This document shows positions 14,452-26,622 of a stretch of DNA of 64,000 nt, piece by piece. Both the position numbers and the translations under genes were made by a program. This stretch comes from Pseudorasbora parva. Taxonomy: Eukaryota > Chordata > Actinopteri > Cypriniformes > Gobionidae. The stretch's first letter is position 1. The number at the start of each line of letters is the position of its first letter. Under the pieces are notes generated by a model, which was not told the origin of the DNA, made no database searches, and saw only the letters and a program-made list of their open reading frames with translations. The stretch is taken from positions 53,675,806 to 53,739,805 of the forward strand of contig NC_090173.1 in assembly GCF_024679245.1 (NCBI RefSeq). Reading direction: 5' to 3'.

Positions 14452-15796
14452 GGAAGTAGCAGTTAAATGGGAGAAACACTCTTCTCTTCAAAAGCGGGTC
14501 AAACTAAATGAAATTGTTACTAACATTAATAGGCTATCCTCTAAAGCCATGTTGTCTAGGGTGGAGAAAGCAAATTTAAAACTTCAATTAGATACTTTAT
14601 TCCTAGATAAAGCTTGTGGTGCTTTTATTCGATCAAGGGCTCGATGGATAGAGGAGGGTGAAAAAAATTCGTCCTACTTTTTTAATCTTGAGAAACAGAG
14701 GCAAACAAAAAAGAACATTTCTAAATTAAGCATCAATGGTATGGTTACTGAAGATTTAAGTGGGATTAATAAGGAAGTTAGAGACTTTTATAATAATCTA
14801 TATTGTTCCAAATACTCCGAGGTAAGCTGCAAATCCTTTTTTCAAGCAATTCAAGGTTGGATTGACTCAATTAAGGATGACTTTAAGAATACTATGGAGG
14901 ATGATTTAATAATTGAGGAGTTAGATAAAGCTATCAATCGAATGGCCAAGGGCAAATCACCGGGTTTAGATGGCTTAACGGTGGATTTTTATGTTTTTTT
15001 GGAAGGATATTCGTCAGCTTTTATTTGAAGCCCTTAGTGAATGTATTTTAAATCAAAATCTCTCTCCCACTATGAAGCAAAGACCGACAAAGATCTACTT
15101 TCTATCGATAATTGGAGACCGATAACCCTGTTAGGTACAGATTACAAATTACTAGCTCGTGTTTATGCCAATCGCCTTGATAGCGGCTTGCCTAAGGTAT
15201 TTTGTGAATGTCAGTCTGCTTTTATAAAGGGAAGGAATATACATTTTCATACAAGACTGATTCTTGATATGTTGGACTACAGTCATGTTATAGAAAATGA
15301 CAGTTTAATATTATTCCTTGATTTTTATAAGGCTTTCGACTCGTTGGAGCATGGTTTTATTATTGAAACAATTAAAAGTTTGGGATTTGGTGATAAATTT
15401 TGCAATATAATCAAAATGTTATATTCAGACATATCTAGTTCGGTGTCGTTGGGTTCTGAAATTACTCCTATAGCTTTAAAATGTCTAGAGGAATTCGGCA
15501 GGGATGTCCCATCTCTCCAAAATTATTTATTCTAACTACTCAGATGCTCACTTTGGCTATTGTCAATAATTGAAATTTGCAAGGCATTAAGATCTTTGGA
15601 AAGGAATTTAAGATTAGCCAATTTGCAGACGATACTGCAATTTTTTTAAAAGATAAAGGTATGGTTGATATTGCCCTAAAACTAATTAAAACCTTTTCCG
15701 AGGCCTCTGGTTTGTCTCTCAATATTAAAAAATGTGTTCTGTTGCCTATTCACTCTTGTTTTGAGAATTCTATTTCCTCAATAAATGTTCAGACTG
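14452..15796 (+). pseudogene. LINE ORF2, reverse transcriptase part, disrupted
   Basis: Continuing from the endonuclease, the frame gives RARWIEEGEKNSSYFFNLEK, the N-terminal RT signature GKSPGLDGLT (near 14949), WRPITLLGTDYK (near 15115), motif A LFLDFYKAFDSLEH (near 15314), then RQGCPISPK in a shifted frame (near 15497) and the catalytic FADDTAIFL (near 15615). Frameshifts occur near 14995, 15050-15090 and 15480-15540. Key aspartates are still encoded, but the protein cannot be made in one piece. The frame stops at INVQT, where element M inserted. Confidence 0.85.
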
Positions 15797-16444
15797 CCCA
15801 GCTGGCATTCGAATGACATTAAACGTTTAAATGTAGTTGAAATAATGTCAGTTTATGAAAAAACATTGTTTCAACTTCAAAACAACGTTGAACACCAAAT
15901 AGTTGAATTGGTGTTGTTAACTCAATAAGAATTCAACATAGAAATATCAACAAGTTTTGAGTTGTACGTCAAATCAACATTATTTTTACAACCATGACTT
16001 TTAAAAATTTTGTTGAAATATATCAGTAGAAAAATAACGTTGGAACAATGTCCAAACAATGCTGATCAATTAACTGTTGAAAAAGAGTTGATACATGAAT
16101 AATGATACAACGTTGAAATATCAACTCTGAATTAAACGTTTGTTGAGCACTTTCTACATCTTATGGCTTACTTTGACAGCAAGTCCGATTGATCATTTTG
16201 GTAAGTCATTCCATACAAGAACAATATATGCAGTGGCGGCTGGTGAAAATATTATATGTGGGGCTGTTTGTGTGGGGGTCTGGGGATATACATTTCCCCC
16301 ATACAATTTTACATTTTGTAGATGTGATTTCCTGCATTCTGGTGCATTTTAATTTTTATATATTAAGTTGTATATATTAAGTTAATTTTTATATTAAGTG
16401 GTCTCTTAATTTTTCTTCCAGAGCTAGAAGAAAAATTAAGCTAT

Positions 16445-16796
<352 letters not shown>

Positions 16797-16799
16797 ATA

Positions 16800-16944
16800 C
16801 AAGATGTATGGCTTGATTGGAGGACAGCGACTTCCACACAACACCTGCTTGCGCGTGCGCGAAGTGGGTCTGTGTCGTCATCGTCAGCCTCGCAGGTTCT
16901 GACCTGGACCGATTCGACTGAATTTGGGCATAACAGCTCAGACG
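16800..16944 (+). other. Possible non-coding first exon inside element M
   Basis: G+C-rich sequence with TGCGCGTGCGCG (near 16851), an NRF1-like site, ends in AGACG before GTAAGC (16945), a good splice donor. This contrasts with the A+T-rich surroundings. It could be the 5' exon belonging to the terminal exon at 18384, but no spliced frame linking them was found by eye. Confidence 0.3.
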
Positions 16945-17639
16945 GTAAGCAAAGTTTTTGAAGTCACATTTTATAACTAGAAAATTCCTAAATAAATGTT
17001 GAGTGTGCCTGACTCTGGTCCATATACGTATTGTGTTAATTAATAATGTGTTTATATGGGCAGACTAACGTAGTTTAACCACGAACCGGAGTTAGTGCTA
17101 GCTAACCGTCAAACGCCGTTCTTATCTGTGTGTGTGTGTAGACGTATGGGCAGACTAGTTTAACCGCGAACTGCCGTTAGTCCGTCGTTCCACCGGCGTG
17201 TATGTGTGTACGCTCCATGAAGCTAACGTTATACATATTAGATCAGTTTGAATGTTTTTGTCTTGTACTACCGTTACCCAATCAGGGAGAGGCATAAGAA
17301 TATCTATACATCTTTAGCACGTCACATTCTTCTTTCTTCTTTTTTCCAGAGATTTGGAAAAACGACCTGAAAGTCTCCTTTAACGTTAAGTTGTCCCCAT
17401 ACCTAACCCAACCATCTATTTGAATCTGAAAGTAACTAACCCTTAACTTTTTTTTTTGTTACATTTTTGTAAAATTTAAATACAGGTTTATGTGGAAGAC
17501 TTTTTATATATAAAATGTATATAATAATTTCTGATCAAATCATTGCATTTATGTTTGAATGATTCGTTTTTGACTTGAAACAGTTGCATATTAAACTTAA
17601 ATTCAGCTTATCCTTCCTATTTTGTTGGTTTTGGGGGGC

Positions 17640-18085
17640 GTGTTAGAGTGGGATTTTGTAGGTGGTCCTCAGAAAAAAATTGGAAGATAAAGTGGTCCTT
17701 GGGCTGAAAAAGTTTGAGAAACACTGTGTTAAATTGATAGTAAAGGAGATTTATATTATTTGAAAATGTTTTTATTTTGAATAAATGCAGTTCTTTTAAA
17801 CCTTTTATTCATCAAATATATTAAGCAGCAGAACTGTTTCCAACACTCATAATAAATCAGAATATTAGAATGATTGCTGAAGGATCATGTGACGGTGAAG
17901 GAATGATACTGAAAATTCAGCTTTTCACAGAAATAAATTGTAATTTAATATATAATAAATTGAAAACCAAATATTTAAATTGTAATACGATCACAATATT
18001 ACTTTTTTTTTTTGATCAAATAAATGCAGGCTTGATGAGCAGAAGAAACTTCTTTCAAAAACATTACACATAGTAATGTGTCCAA
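17640..18085. repeat. Dispersed teleost-type repeat
   Basis: The block has AAGCAGCAGAACTGTTTCCA, GAAGGATCATGTGACGGTGA, ATAAATGCAGGCTTGATGAG and CAGAAGAAACTTCTTTCAAA. I recall this order from many fish introns as an interspersed repeat. The class is not certain. It is followed by a TA microsatellite. Confidence 0.5.
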
Positions 18086-18086
18086 A

Positions 18087-18089
<3 letters not shown>

Positions 18090-18144
<55 letters not shown>
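18090..18144. repeat. (TA)n microsatellite
   Basis: About 55 bp of uninterrupted TA inside element M. Confidence 0.97.
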
Positions 18145-18149
<5 letters not shown>

Positions 18150-18383
18150 CTCCATTCTGGGCTCTAGACTAACTTCTCTACCTGCAGCAAGGGTTACTAC
18201 CAACTGCCTTTTGTTGCTCGCTCAAGCACATGATTATCAATGACCTTGCATGTTGATCAATACTAATTGATATACTTTGATCATTGGCAATGCCACAAAG
18301 TTGATATTTGCTAAATATTTTAATTTGAGAGAGTAGTGTTTGCTAATACTGATCTGTTTTTTTTTTTTTTTTTTTCTCATCAG

Positions 18384-18484
18384 ATGTGGTCTTGAGCTTA
18401 AAGCCAATGAAAGTAGACGAATACATGGCCAAAGACTTGAAATATGCACCTGAGAGGACTGGTGGCGGTAGCAGAAAGAAGTAA
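18384..18484 (+). CDS. Possible terminal coding exon, unknown gene
   Basis: A long pyrimidine tract (about 18357-18377) ends in CTCATCAG, a strong splice acceptor. The frame entered in phase 1 then reads VVLSLKPMKVDEYMAKDLK, YAPERTGGGSRKK and a TAA at 18482-18484. The ATG at 18384 itself is out of frame and stops after three codons. The basic, low-complexity C-terminus looks like the end of a small protein. I do not recognise the gene. It lies inside transposon M, so it may be a captured host exon or chance. Confidence 0.3.
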
Positions 18485-18551
18485 CAAGAAAGGAAGACTT
18501 AACCAGCTGTGTTTAATGTTGCCCAATGTTTGGGCCGTTTTTTTTTTAAGG

Positions 18552-19512
18552 TTAAAAAAAGCTAGTTCACCCAAAAATGAAAATTCTGTCATTTACTCCT
18601 CACCCTAATGTCGTTCCAGACCCGTAAGACCTCCATTCATCTTCAGAACACAGTTTAAGATATTTTATATTTACTCCGAGCTTTCTGTCCCTCCATTGAA
18701 AATGTATGTACGGTATACTGTCCATGTCCAGAAGGACCAGAAAGATAATAACATCATCAAAGTAGTCCATATGTGACATCAGTGGGTTGGATAGAATTTT
18801 TGCAATGAAAGCAATGAAAATACATTTTGGTCCAAAAATAACAACAACATAAAAAGTGACAGTATACCGTACATACATTTTCAATGAAGGGACAGAAAGC
18901 TCTTGGACTAAATATAAAATACCTTAAACTGTGTTCCGAAGATGAACGAAGGTCTTACGGGTGTGGAGCGACAAGGCGAGTCATTTAAAGGGTTAGTTCA
19001 CCCAAAAATGAAATTGATGTCATTAACTCCTCACCCTAATGTTGTTCCACACTCATAAGACCTCTGTTCATCTTCACACACAGTTTAAGATATTTTATAT
19101 TTTAGTCCCAGAGCATAATGCAGTATGCACACTATACTGTCCATGTCTAGAAAGGGAATAAAAACATCATCAAAGTAGTCCATATGTGACATCAGTGGGT
19201 TAATTAGAGTCTCTTGAAGAGTCGAAAATACATTTTGGTCCAAAAATAAAAAAAAGTACGATTTTATTCAGCATCGTTTTCTCTTCTGCGTTTGTTTTCA
19301 AACCTCAAATAAAGATTCAAACAGCCATGAATCAATGATTCGGATCGCCACAATGCTCTGGGACTAAAATATAAAATATCTTAAACTGTGTTCTGAAGAG
19401 GAATGGAGGTCTTACGGGTCTGGAATGACATTGGGGTGAGTCATTAATGACCTCAATTTCACTTTTGGGTGAACTAACCCTTTAATGACAGAATTTTTGG
19501 GTAAAGTAAAAG
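18552..19512. mobile_element. Fold-back element of the 'TTCACCC' TTAA family (outer)
   Basis: The left arm starts near TTAA 18552 with CTAGTTCACCCAAAAATGAA. The right arm ends near 19500 with GACAGAATTTTTGGGT. Inner arms pair over ATGTATGTACGGTATACTGT (18702) and its complement near 18860. The right arm is split at TTAA by a second member of the same family (18989-19481). No coding capacity. The TTAA target suggests mobilisation by a piggyBac- or Kolobok-type enzyme. Confidence 0.75.
18989..19481. mobile_element. Fold-back element of the same family (inner)
   Basis: AGGGTTAGTTCACCC (18989) and GGGTGAACTAACCCT (ending 19481) are perfect inverted termini flanked by TTAA at 18985-18988 and 19482-19485. 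The arms contain ACACAGTTTAAGATATTTTA and its complement. Removing it with one TTAA rejoins the interrupted arm of the outer element (GAGTCATTTAATGACAGAA). Confidence 0.85.
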
Positions 19513-19759
19513 TTTGACATGTGTACAATTGGTGTAAAAGGTTGGCACAATTGCAGCTATGTAATAAAGCATGTTTCCTACGTCAGTGAAATGTCTTTAT
19601 TAATCTTCTTCCTGGTCTTCCTTTGACCAATTGGCTTCTTCCAAGCTGACTGTGCGTGTTTGCAAACTTAGTGTTTATGTATCCATTTCAAGGTGTTTGG
19701 TGTTGCTGTAGAACACATCAATACTTCAGTGAAAACAGTTTAACAAAAACTATGTTGAA

Positions 19760-20035
19760 AAGCAGGACTTTATAGTGACGTTGAAATTTCAACGTTGATT
19801 GGATATGCAAAATCTAAACTTAAATCAATGTTGGCAAATTCACCTATGTTGAGAAACATGACGTCGGAATGACGTTGCCATTTCAACGTTGATTAGATTT
19901 GCAAAATCTAAACTAAAATCAATATTGTTTCAATGTTGGCAAATTCACCTATGTTGAGAAACATGACATTGGAAAGACGTTGCCATTTCAACGTTGATTA
20001 GATTTGCAAAATCTAAACAAAATTCAACGGTTATC
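19760..20035. repeat. Subterminal tandem repeats of element M
   Basis: Two to three units of about 110-120 bp. Each has ATTTCAACGTTGATT, TGCAAAATCTAAAC, CAATGTTGGCAAATTCACCT and ATGTTGAGAAACATGAC. Such repeated subterminal blocks often serve as transposase binding regions; that role is inference. Confidence 0.75.
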
Positions 20036-20092
20036 CAACACTGGCACCTGACGTTGATTCAACAGTGGCTCAATGTTAAAATGCCAGCTGGG

Positions 20093-21370
20093 TGAGGTCA
20101 AATATTTGGGTTTAACTATAACATCCTTATATATTATACCATATATAAGGATGTTCGTAAAATAGAGGAGGTCAACTTTGAAAAACGTGTCGCTGACATG
20201 AAAACATCGCTAAGTCACTGGCTGATCAGAGATCTCACAGTGTTTGGAAGAATTATCTTATCTAAAGCTGAAGGTGTGTCTAAGTTAATATATCCATGTC
20301 ACTCTTTGTTTATTTCAAATTGTAATATTAGGAAGGCACACTCAATCTTATTTCAATTTTTATGGAGAAATAAAACGCATTTAATTTAAAAGTTAAAAAT
20401 TTTAAAAAGAGCCCAGCTAGTTAAAGATTATAAAAATGGCGGTTTAAAAGCCTTGGATTTTGAAGCCTTGTTAGGATCCTTCAGAATTAACTGGCTGAGA
20501 ACCTTTTTTGCTTCATCCAATTCTATGTGGTTTCACCTAGGGCTATTTTTGGAAAGCTTGGTGGTCTAGATTTTTTATTAAGATGTGATTTTGATATTAA
20601 TAAGATTCCACTTGCATTGTCTAAATGTCATAGTCAAATACTATTGTTTTGGAAAATGATATTCACACACAACTTTACTCCACACAGTTCGGTTCTATGG
20701 AATAATAGAACAATACTTGTAAACAGAAAGTCAATATTCAAAATTGATTGGTTTGACAAAGGAATTGTCTTTGTGACGGATTTGATGGATTGTGAGGGGT
20801 TTTTCTAACTCATAACAGTGTTGTGGAACGATTTAATATAAGCTGTACTCATAGAGAGTATCAAAGAATTTGTAAAGCTATTCCTTTAGCCTTGATCCAT
20901 TTAATTCAAAATACGTTGACTTACTCAAATGTCTCTTCTGTATTGCCGAATTTATTAATTGAACGTTATAAACTACTGGATAAAATTTTTAATAATAAGG
21001 CTGCTGTGGATGCTTTTAAATCCAAATTGTTTCATGATTATAATAATAGTGGTGTCTCTATAGACCTCTCTGAACTGTTGGGAAAGGCATTTTCTAAGTA
21101 TGTTAAATGGCCAATTCCACCTAAGGTCAAAGAAACACATTTTAAAATTTGTCACAAGATTTATCCAGTTTCCAATTTTCTTCATAAGCGATTCAAATTT
21201 GACAAGGCGGGTTGTGCTTTTAGTGATTTTTCTGATGAATCTCTAGAACATTTATTTTTTACCTGTTCCATTTCAAGCCGGTTCTGGAGTGATGTTAGAG
21301 ACTGGCTAACCTTAAAAATCTCAAACATCCCTGTTTTTAACATTAACCATATTCTGTTCTGCAGAAGCTC
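20093..21370 (+). pseudogene. LINE ORF2, C-terminal part, disrupted
   Basis: The frame resumes as VKYLGLTIT, then KTSLSHWLIRDLTVFGRIIL (from about 20201), AHSILFQFLWRNKT and, after stops near 20388 and 20530, CHSQILLFWKMIFTH. From about 20823 it reads on to PIPPKVKETHFKICHKIYP and a Cys/His region EHLFFTCSISSRFW (near 21247), which matches the C-terminal Cys-rich region of Tx1/L1 ORF2 proteins. Several stops and shifts make it a pseudogene. Confidence 0.8.
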
Positions 21371-21543
21371 TTACTGTATTCATGTCTTGTTTGCTGTTAG
21401 CTGTGGTGAAAGCATTTTGTGAGAGAAATAACGTTGCAAAGTTCACTCGTGTTTATTCAGAGCTCTCAGATACAAACAAAATAAACTTGCGCTCTCAAAA
21501 ACTCTGTACAATAACACTTCCTCAACAATCTTTCCCCAGCGCC

Positions 21544-21601
<58 letters not shown>

Positions 21602-21888
21602 ACAGGCAGCTGCAGCTCAAGCTCTTGCCTGACTAAACCACGCCCCCTCTTCATTTCAAATGTAAAGATGTCAGCCAATCACAGCAGTGGGTGTTTTCAC
21701 TGAAGACTCACAGCAGACACGCCCCTTGAAACAGAGCATTCCAAACAGAGGGCTAATATCAGTATTGAAAAAATGCCTTTTATTTCTAAATTATGACATT
21801 TTTTGATGTAAAAACCATACTAACAATATAAGCACACCCCAAGACACATTATAAAACAATAAAACAACCCATGCCATGAGACCTTTAA
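21371..21888. mobile_element. TTAA-type repeat end with (TC)n
   Basis: A (TC)n run (21546-21600) is followed by CCACGCCCCCTCTTCATTTC, CCAATCACAGCAGTGGGTGT and a terminus CATGCCATGAGACCTTTAA (ending about 21888). This terminus resembles the start AAAGGGGTCATGGCATG at 57038. The left border is not clear. Confidence 0.5.
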
Positions 21889-22191
21889 TTACCTAATTAA
21901 CTTCAACACTGATTTAGTGTTACTTGAGTTTTGTGGATTATATAAACTCTGAGCAGTTAATTTAACACTGGGACATTTGCTATCTACCATTATTACACGG
22001 CTCTGTGAAATACTTGATTCAGATTGGTCAATCGCGCATTCCAGCGGTACCTTATTTCCAGATAACACCCGCTCATACGGGTACTACGAGTTATCTTGAC
22101 CGGTACTACTTCTATGCTTAACGCTGGCGCCATCTTGTGGCTTAAACAGCCGTTGGGTTACAATGGAAGACTTCAAGGCAGGTTTCCTTTA

Positions 22192-23390
22192 TAACGTTTT
22201 TAATATAGATCTTTTTCTTACACAAAAAATCTTGCTTATTACTTACAAAGCACTAAATAGTTTAGCTCCCCGGTACTTAAGCGAGCTCTTAACACATTAT
22301 ACTCCATCACGTCTATTGCGGTCTCAAAACTCTGGCCAGTTGATAATACCTAGAATATCTAAATCAACTGCAGGCGGTCGATCATTTTCCTATTTAGCTC
22401 CTAATCTCTGGAATAGTCTTCCTAGCATTGTTCGGGAAGCAGACACACTCTGTCAGTTTAAATCTAGACTAAAAACACATCTCTTTACTATGGCATACAC
22501 ATAGAACATTATTAACTCTCATTATTCAGATCAATTGACTGATTGTTAGGCTGCATTAACTAGGTCAGCCGGAACCGGGAACACTTCCCATAACACCTGA
22601 TGTACTCGTTACATCATAAAAAGAGTGACATCTACGCTAATGTTAGTCTCTCTGTTTATCCCGAGGTTTATCCCGGATCTGGGCCCTGTCCGGATCGGAT
22701 GGTGGACCTGCCTGGACATGACCAGCTCATCCTGGAGTGTCTGCTGAGCCGTGTCAAATAGTGTCTCCTCCGAATTTTCCTCACTGGCACGACATGCTCA
22801 AAACCCGTCTTCGGCGCAATAATTCCGATCTTTCATGTATTCATACTCTTGTGTAATTGACGCCCCATCCCATCATTTATTTCCAAATAAATCTGTCTCT
22901 TCCGTTATACCCTGAAATTTTGAATATTCCAATCGAATATGATTTCTGGCCTGTAAGGTTGCCAGAATAATAATCTTACACGGTGTGTTAATAGGGCAGA
23001 GGAGAACTGGCACCCCGACTGAGTCTGGTTTCTCCCAAGGTTTATTTTTCTCCATCATGCCCTGATGGAGTTTTGGTTCCTTGCCACTGTCGCCTTTGGC
23101 TTGACTTGCTCAGTTGGGGACACTAAAAATATGATTAAAGTTATTCAACTTATTATACAAATAAAATGTATGAATTAGGTCTTATTTAATTCTATAAACT
23201 TAAATACTGATCTGCCAACATTGTCGCTATATGATAAATTAAAATAAGCTGATAACATCACTGTTTTCTCCAGAACGACTGTACAGCCAAATCTAATTTT
23301 GTCGCAATATTATCCTGTTTGACACTGTGAAGCTGCTTTGACACAATCGTGATTGTAAAAGCGCTATAGAATTAAAGTTGATTGATTGAC
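22192..23390 (+). mobile_element. L2/CR1-like LINE, 5'-truncated, with RT C-terminus
   Basis: An open frame up to 22504 gives LLITYKALNSLAPRYLSELL, YTPSRLLRSQNSG, GGRSFSYLAPNLWNSLPS and FKSRLKTHLF, the conserved C-terminal tail of fish CR1/L2/Rex1-group reverse transcriptases. About 880 bp of 3' UTR follow and end in a TTGATTGATTGA-type tail. Three other pieces of the same 3' UTR lie at 7993, 47093 and 52106. The clade within the group is not resolved. Confidence 0.8.
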
Positions 23391-23424
23391 AAACGCATCG
23401 ATTCGAATCAGAAGGCTCCATTAA

Positions 23425-24216
23425 AGGGGTACTTCAGCGCTGGGAAGATGAATCTGTATTTAAACTATGTCATCAATGTAGTAGAAATGTGAAATTATTT
23501 TTGAATTACGTCCCTTTTAGACTGAGAAAAAACAGAAAATGTATTTTTGTCTCATGGGATGAAAGACTACAATTCCCAGAATGCTTCGCTGCCCTGTGAG
23601 GCCATTCCTAAAGCCACCTGTACTGTGGTTGAGTTGAAGACACTACAATTAAAAACTGAACGTGTCTGTTCAATATAATGAGTGAGTCACCGCGCGAGTA
23701 TCACAGCACTGAGCACTAACTGTAGGAGTGAGATAAATGAGCTGAATGAGCTCTCCTGATGAGAGCTGAGGTAATTGCGACTACACTCGCGGCATACATT
23801 CACAACGCGAGTTCAGTCTGGCACGTTTCAGTTCATGCCTTTGCAAGCTTAACTTTCATAGAAATGAATTAGAGAAGTTAAAAGACTTACATTGCTCACC
23901 ATAGCTCCGTTTAAATGAGTGCCTGTAGCTGAGCTGAGCTCTCCCTGCGAGCTGTGTGTAATCTCCCATCCCCCATGCGCGGGTTCAAAACATGTGGAAA
24001 TGGCTCCCTCTGCTGGCTGTAGTCTTTAGCCTTTGGCCAAACATTCCTCCTATGATGCAAATATCGTCAATTTGCATCATAGGAGGAATTTTTCCAGAAA
24101 TAAAATGCATAAATCTCTTGTCTCAGGGGGATATGAGGGGGGAAAGCACAATCATTTTAATATACTCCAGGGTTTCTACTGATACAAGGCCATATGCTAA
24201 TCGCTGAAGTAACCCT
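23425..24216. mobile_element. TTAA element F, copy 1
   Basis: AGGGGTACTTCAGCG (23425) and CGCTGAAGTAACCCT (ending 24216) form imperfect inverted termini flanked by TTAA (23421-23424 and 24217-24220). A near-identical element lies in opposite orientation at 52994-53766. It contains a 20-bp perfect hairpin (24043-24089) and the block ACTACAATTCCCAGAATGC. There is no open frame of note. Confidence 0.85.
24043..24089. repeat. Perfect 20-bp stem hairpin in element F
   Basis: ATTCCTCCTATGATGCAAAT (24043-24062) pairs perfectly with 24070-24089 around a 7-nt loop. The other F copy keeps the stem (53121-53140 with 53147-53166) but has a different loop. Confidence 0.9.
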
Positions 24217-24220
24217 TTAA

Positions 24221-25288
24221 CCCATCGGAGTCGTGTGGAGCACGTTATTTGACGGACAGCTGCATTTTTTATGGACTTCAAACACAACTACAACAACTGC
24301 TTGGATTAACGTTAGCCTGGACTCATATAACTCTGATTGTATTTGTCTGAAAGAAGAATGTCATATACACCTAGGATAACTTGAGGGTGAGTAAATCACA
24401 GGCTTGGTTTAATTTTTGGGTGAACTAACCCTTTCAGCATTCATTTTCAACATTTAGCAAGGGCATATGGCAAATCTTCAGCAATAGATAAAGACTTAAA
24501 GCAGGTTGGAACTGTTTTCCCTCGCGGAAGCTTTGCGTAAGAGCTAATAAAATATTTAATCTCGAGACAATATTTTTTGTCTAATAATTATTTATTTGAG
24601 ACTTGTAGCCGTGTATATTTATTTAAAAAATGCATAGAAAATAAAGCTCAAACGTGTTAAGTAAGGGATAATGTACACCCAGCCGGTTGTTATCGCAGAA
24701 TAAACCCCTTCAGAGTGAAGCAAGACCTGATTACTCTGTCAAATAAATCCCCATTAGGAAGTGAATATAGCCTTGAAATTTATGCAGTATACAAATAGAT
24801 TACTTGTAATATGTTTAAAACATTAACAATAATTCCTGTTCATGCATTGACACCCCCCTTATTTTTTACACTCTATGAGCTAGTATATTGTGTAAGATCT
24901 TAAGATCTGTGAATTAAGCCACTACACAACGATTTTATTCTGATCATCAAGCAGCCGACAGCATCTGATCGTGTTGTCTCAGCTTTTCTTGCCATAGTAA
25001 ACTCAGTCACAGCAGCCAGAGAAACACTAACATTAAAAAGTCGTCAAACTGCCCAACTAAAGAAAACACTGATCGCCATAATGGTGACATAAAAAACACA
25101 ACAGAAAAGATTAATTCTTAATTCTAAATATCATTTCTAAATAAGAGCTTCTGTAGACGTCTGACAGAAATAAAGTCAGTCTGGTTAGTAATGTGTGAAG
25201 CTGGTAATGCTGTTTGTGGAGTTGTTTAATCCTCTACTGAGATCTTCAGAGATTTAATGTCTTCTTTTATCTTCAGTTGATTTTTATC
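24221..25288. other. A+T-rich non-coding stretch with repeat remnants
   Basis: A remnant of the TTCACCC fold-back family ends near 24434 (TTTTTGGGTGAACTAACCCT). Near 25150-25185, GTCTGACAGAAATAAAGTCA is the reverse complement of sequence near 9266-9293, so another dispersed repeat passes here. No gene is seen. Confidence 0.5.
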
Positions 25289-26361
25289 CAGGGGCGTTTC
25301 TAGGATTTTCATTTTAGGGGGGCTCAGCCCCCAGTGAGGGTAGGCCTGTAGAAAAAATGGTAACACTATTTAGTTTAGGGTCCAAATTGCGCTATTAACT
25401 TATAGCTTACAAACATGCATACCCAGAAGATATGGCTGTTTATTATTACTTATGAAGCAAATATTAACACCTTACTGCATGGCCATACTGTACATGCATT
25501 AATCATACCCAATAATGTAAGGCAGGTTTATAGATCCCAAATGTTAGGGGGGTTCGGGCACATGCTCCCCTGAGAAAATGTTGATTTCTATGATCTACAT
25601 TTGTGCATTTTAAGATGTTCTGAAGGCCAAAAAATTAGATAACAATATCTTGAAAACCATGTCACTGGGCAGTAGATTATTTGTCCTTCTTATGTCCACA
25701 TCTCTCTTTTTCTCTGTTTTTATCTTGCCCTGTCTCTTCCCCTCATAACGCTGAGCTTTGACTGATATTTTGTTCCGTTTTTGTCAGTGAATAAAGTAAA
25801 CATATGGTTTACATATTAACATACTGATATTTATATGTTTCATGAATAATTTTCTTAGACACGTTAATTTACTGTTTATTAAAGTTTTAAGTTTATTAAA
25901 TTTACAATATGAACACATTCATTACTAATGCCCAATACAGGCTGAAAAAGCTGAGTTTTTTATTTACTGAATGTTACAAATAGAATTATATTACTTTACA
26001 ATATATACACATTCATTATTAATCTTATCCCTAATCTGATGAAAATGGCTTGGTTAATATTTCTTGTTCGTTAATTAGGCCTACATGAATCACATCATAT
26101 TTTCAGTCAAAAATGGCGAAATTAGACAAAAGTTTATTTTTTTCTTTTGTTTAATATTTCTGACTTAACATGTCAAACATGAATGTTTAGTTCAGCTGCT
26201 TACATTTATCTTACTTGACGTCGAGTTGTGCTGCTAAAATGTGCGCTCAGCTTCAGCAGTTTCTGTGTGACCATAAAGCCCGCCTACTCTGATTTGATTG
26301 GTTTTATCAAATATTTTGACATTGACGTGTGGCCAGACGGTGACAGACCAATGACGCTCAG

Positions 26362-26442
<81 letters not shown>

Positions 26443-26622
26443 GCTTCTGACGTGCGCTCTGCTCAGAGCCGCTGCGGATTGGAGACGGAATGATGGAATG
26501 GAATGGAAATGGAATGAAGTCGAAGCTTCCCGCCAGTTTCATAAGTTTTAAAGGTTAATCACATATTTTTTTAGGGGGGTTGAGGCTGAAGCCCCCCTAA
26601 AAAGGGCCTAGCGACGGCCATG
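25289..26622. mobile_element. hAT-like non-autonomous element
   Basis: The left end CAGGGGCGTTTCTAGG and right end CCTAGCGACGGCCATG are imperfect inverted repeats of the hAT form. They are followed inward by TTTTAGGGGGGCTCAGCCCC and its counterpart near 26571. Flanks TTTTTATC and ATGTCATC agree only partly, so the 8-bp duplication is doubtful. No transposase. A CA array lies inside. Confidence 0.7.
26365..26440. repeat. (CA)n microsatellite
   Basis: About 75 bp of CA dinucleotides within the hAT-like element. Confidence 0.97.

Noticed and set aside
17350..17384. Middle exon between 16944 and 18384
   Set aside because: A good acceptor (TTTTTTCCAG) is followed by a possible donor (AACGTTAAG), but no choice of frame joins openly to the terminal exon in the needed phase.
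25289..26622. Exact 8-bp target duplication for the hAT-like element
   Set aside because: TTTTTATC and ATGTCATC match only in part, so the element call rests on the termini, not on the duplication.
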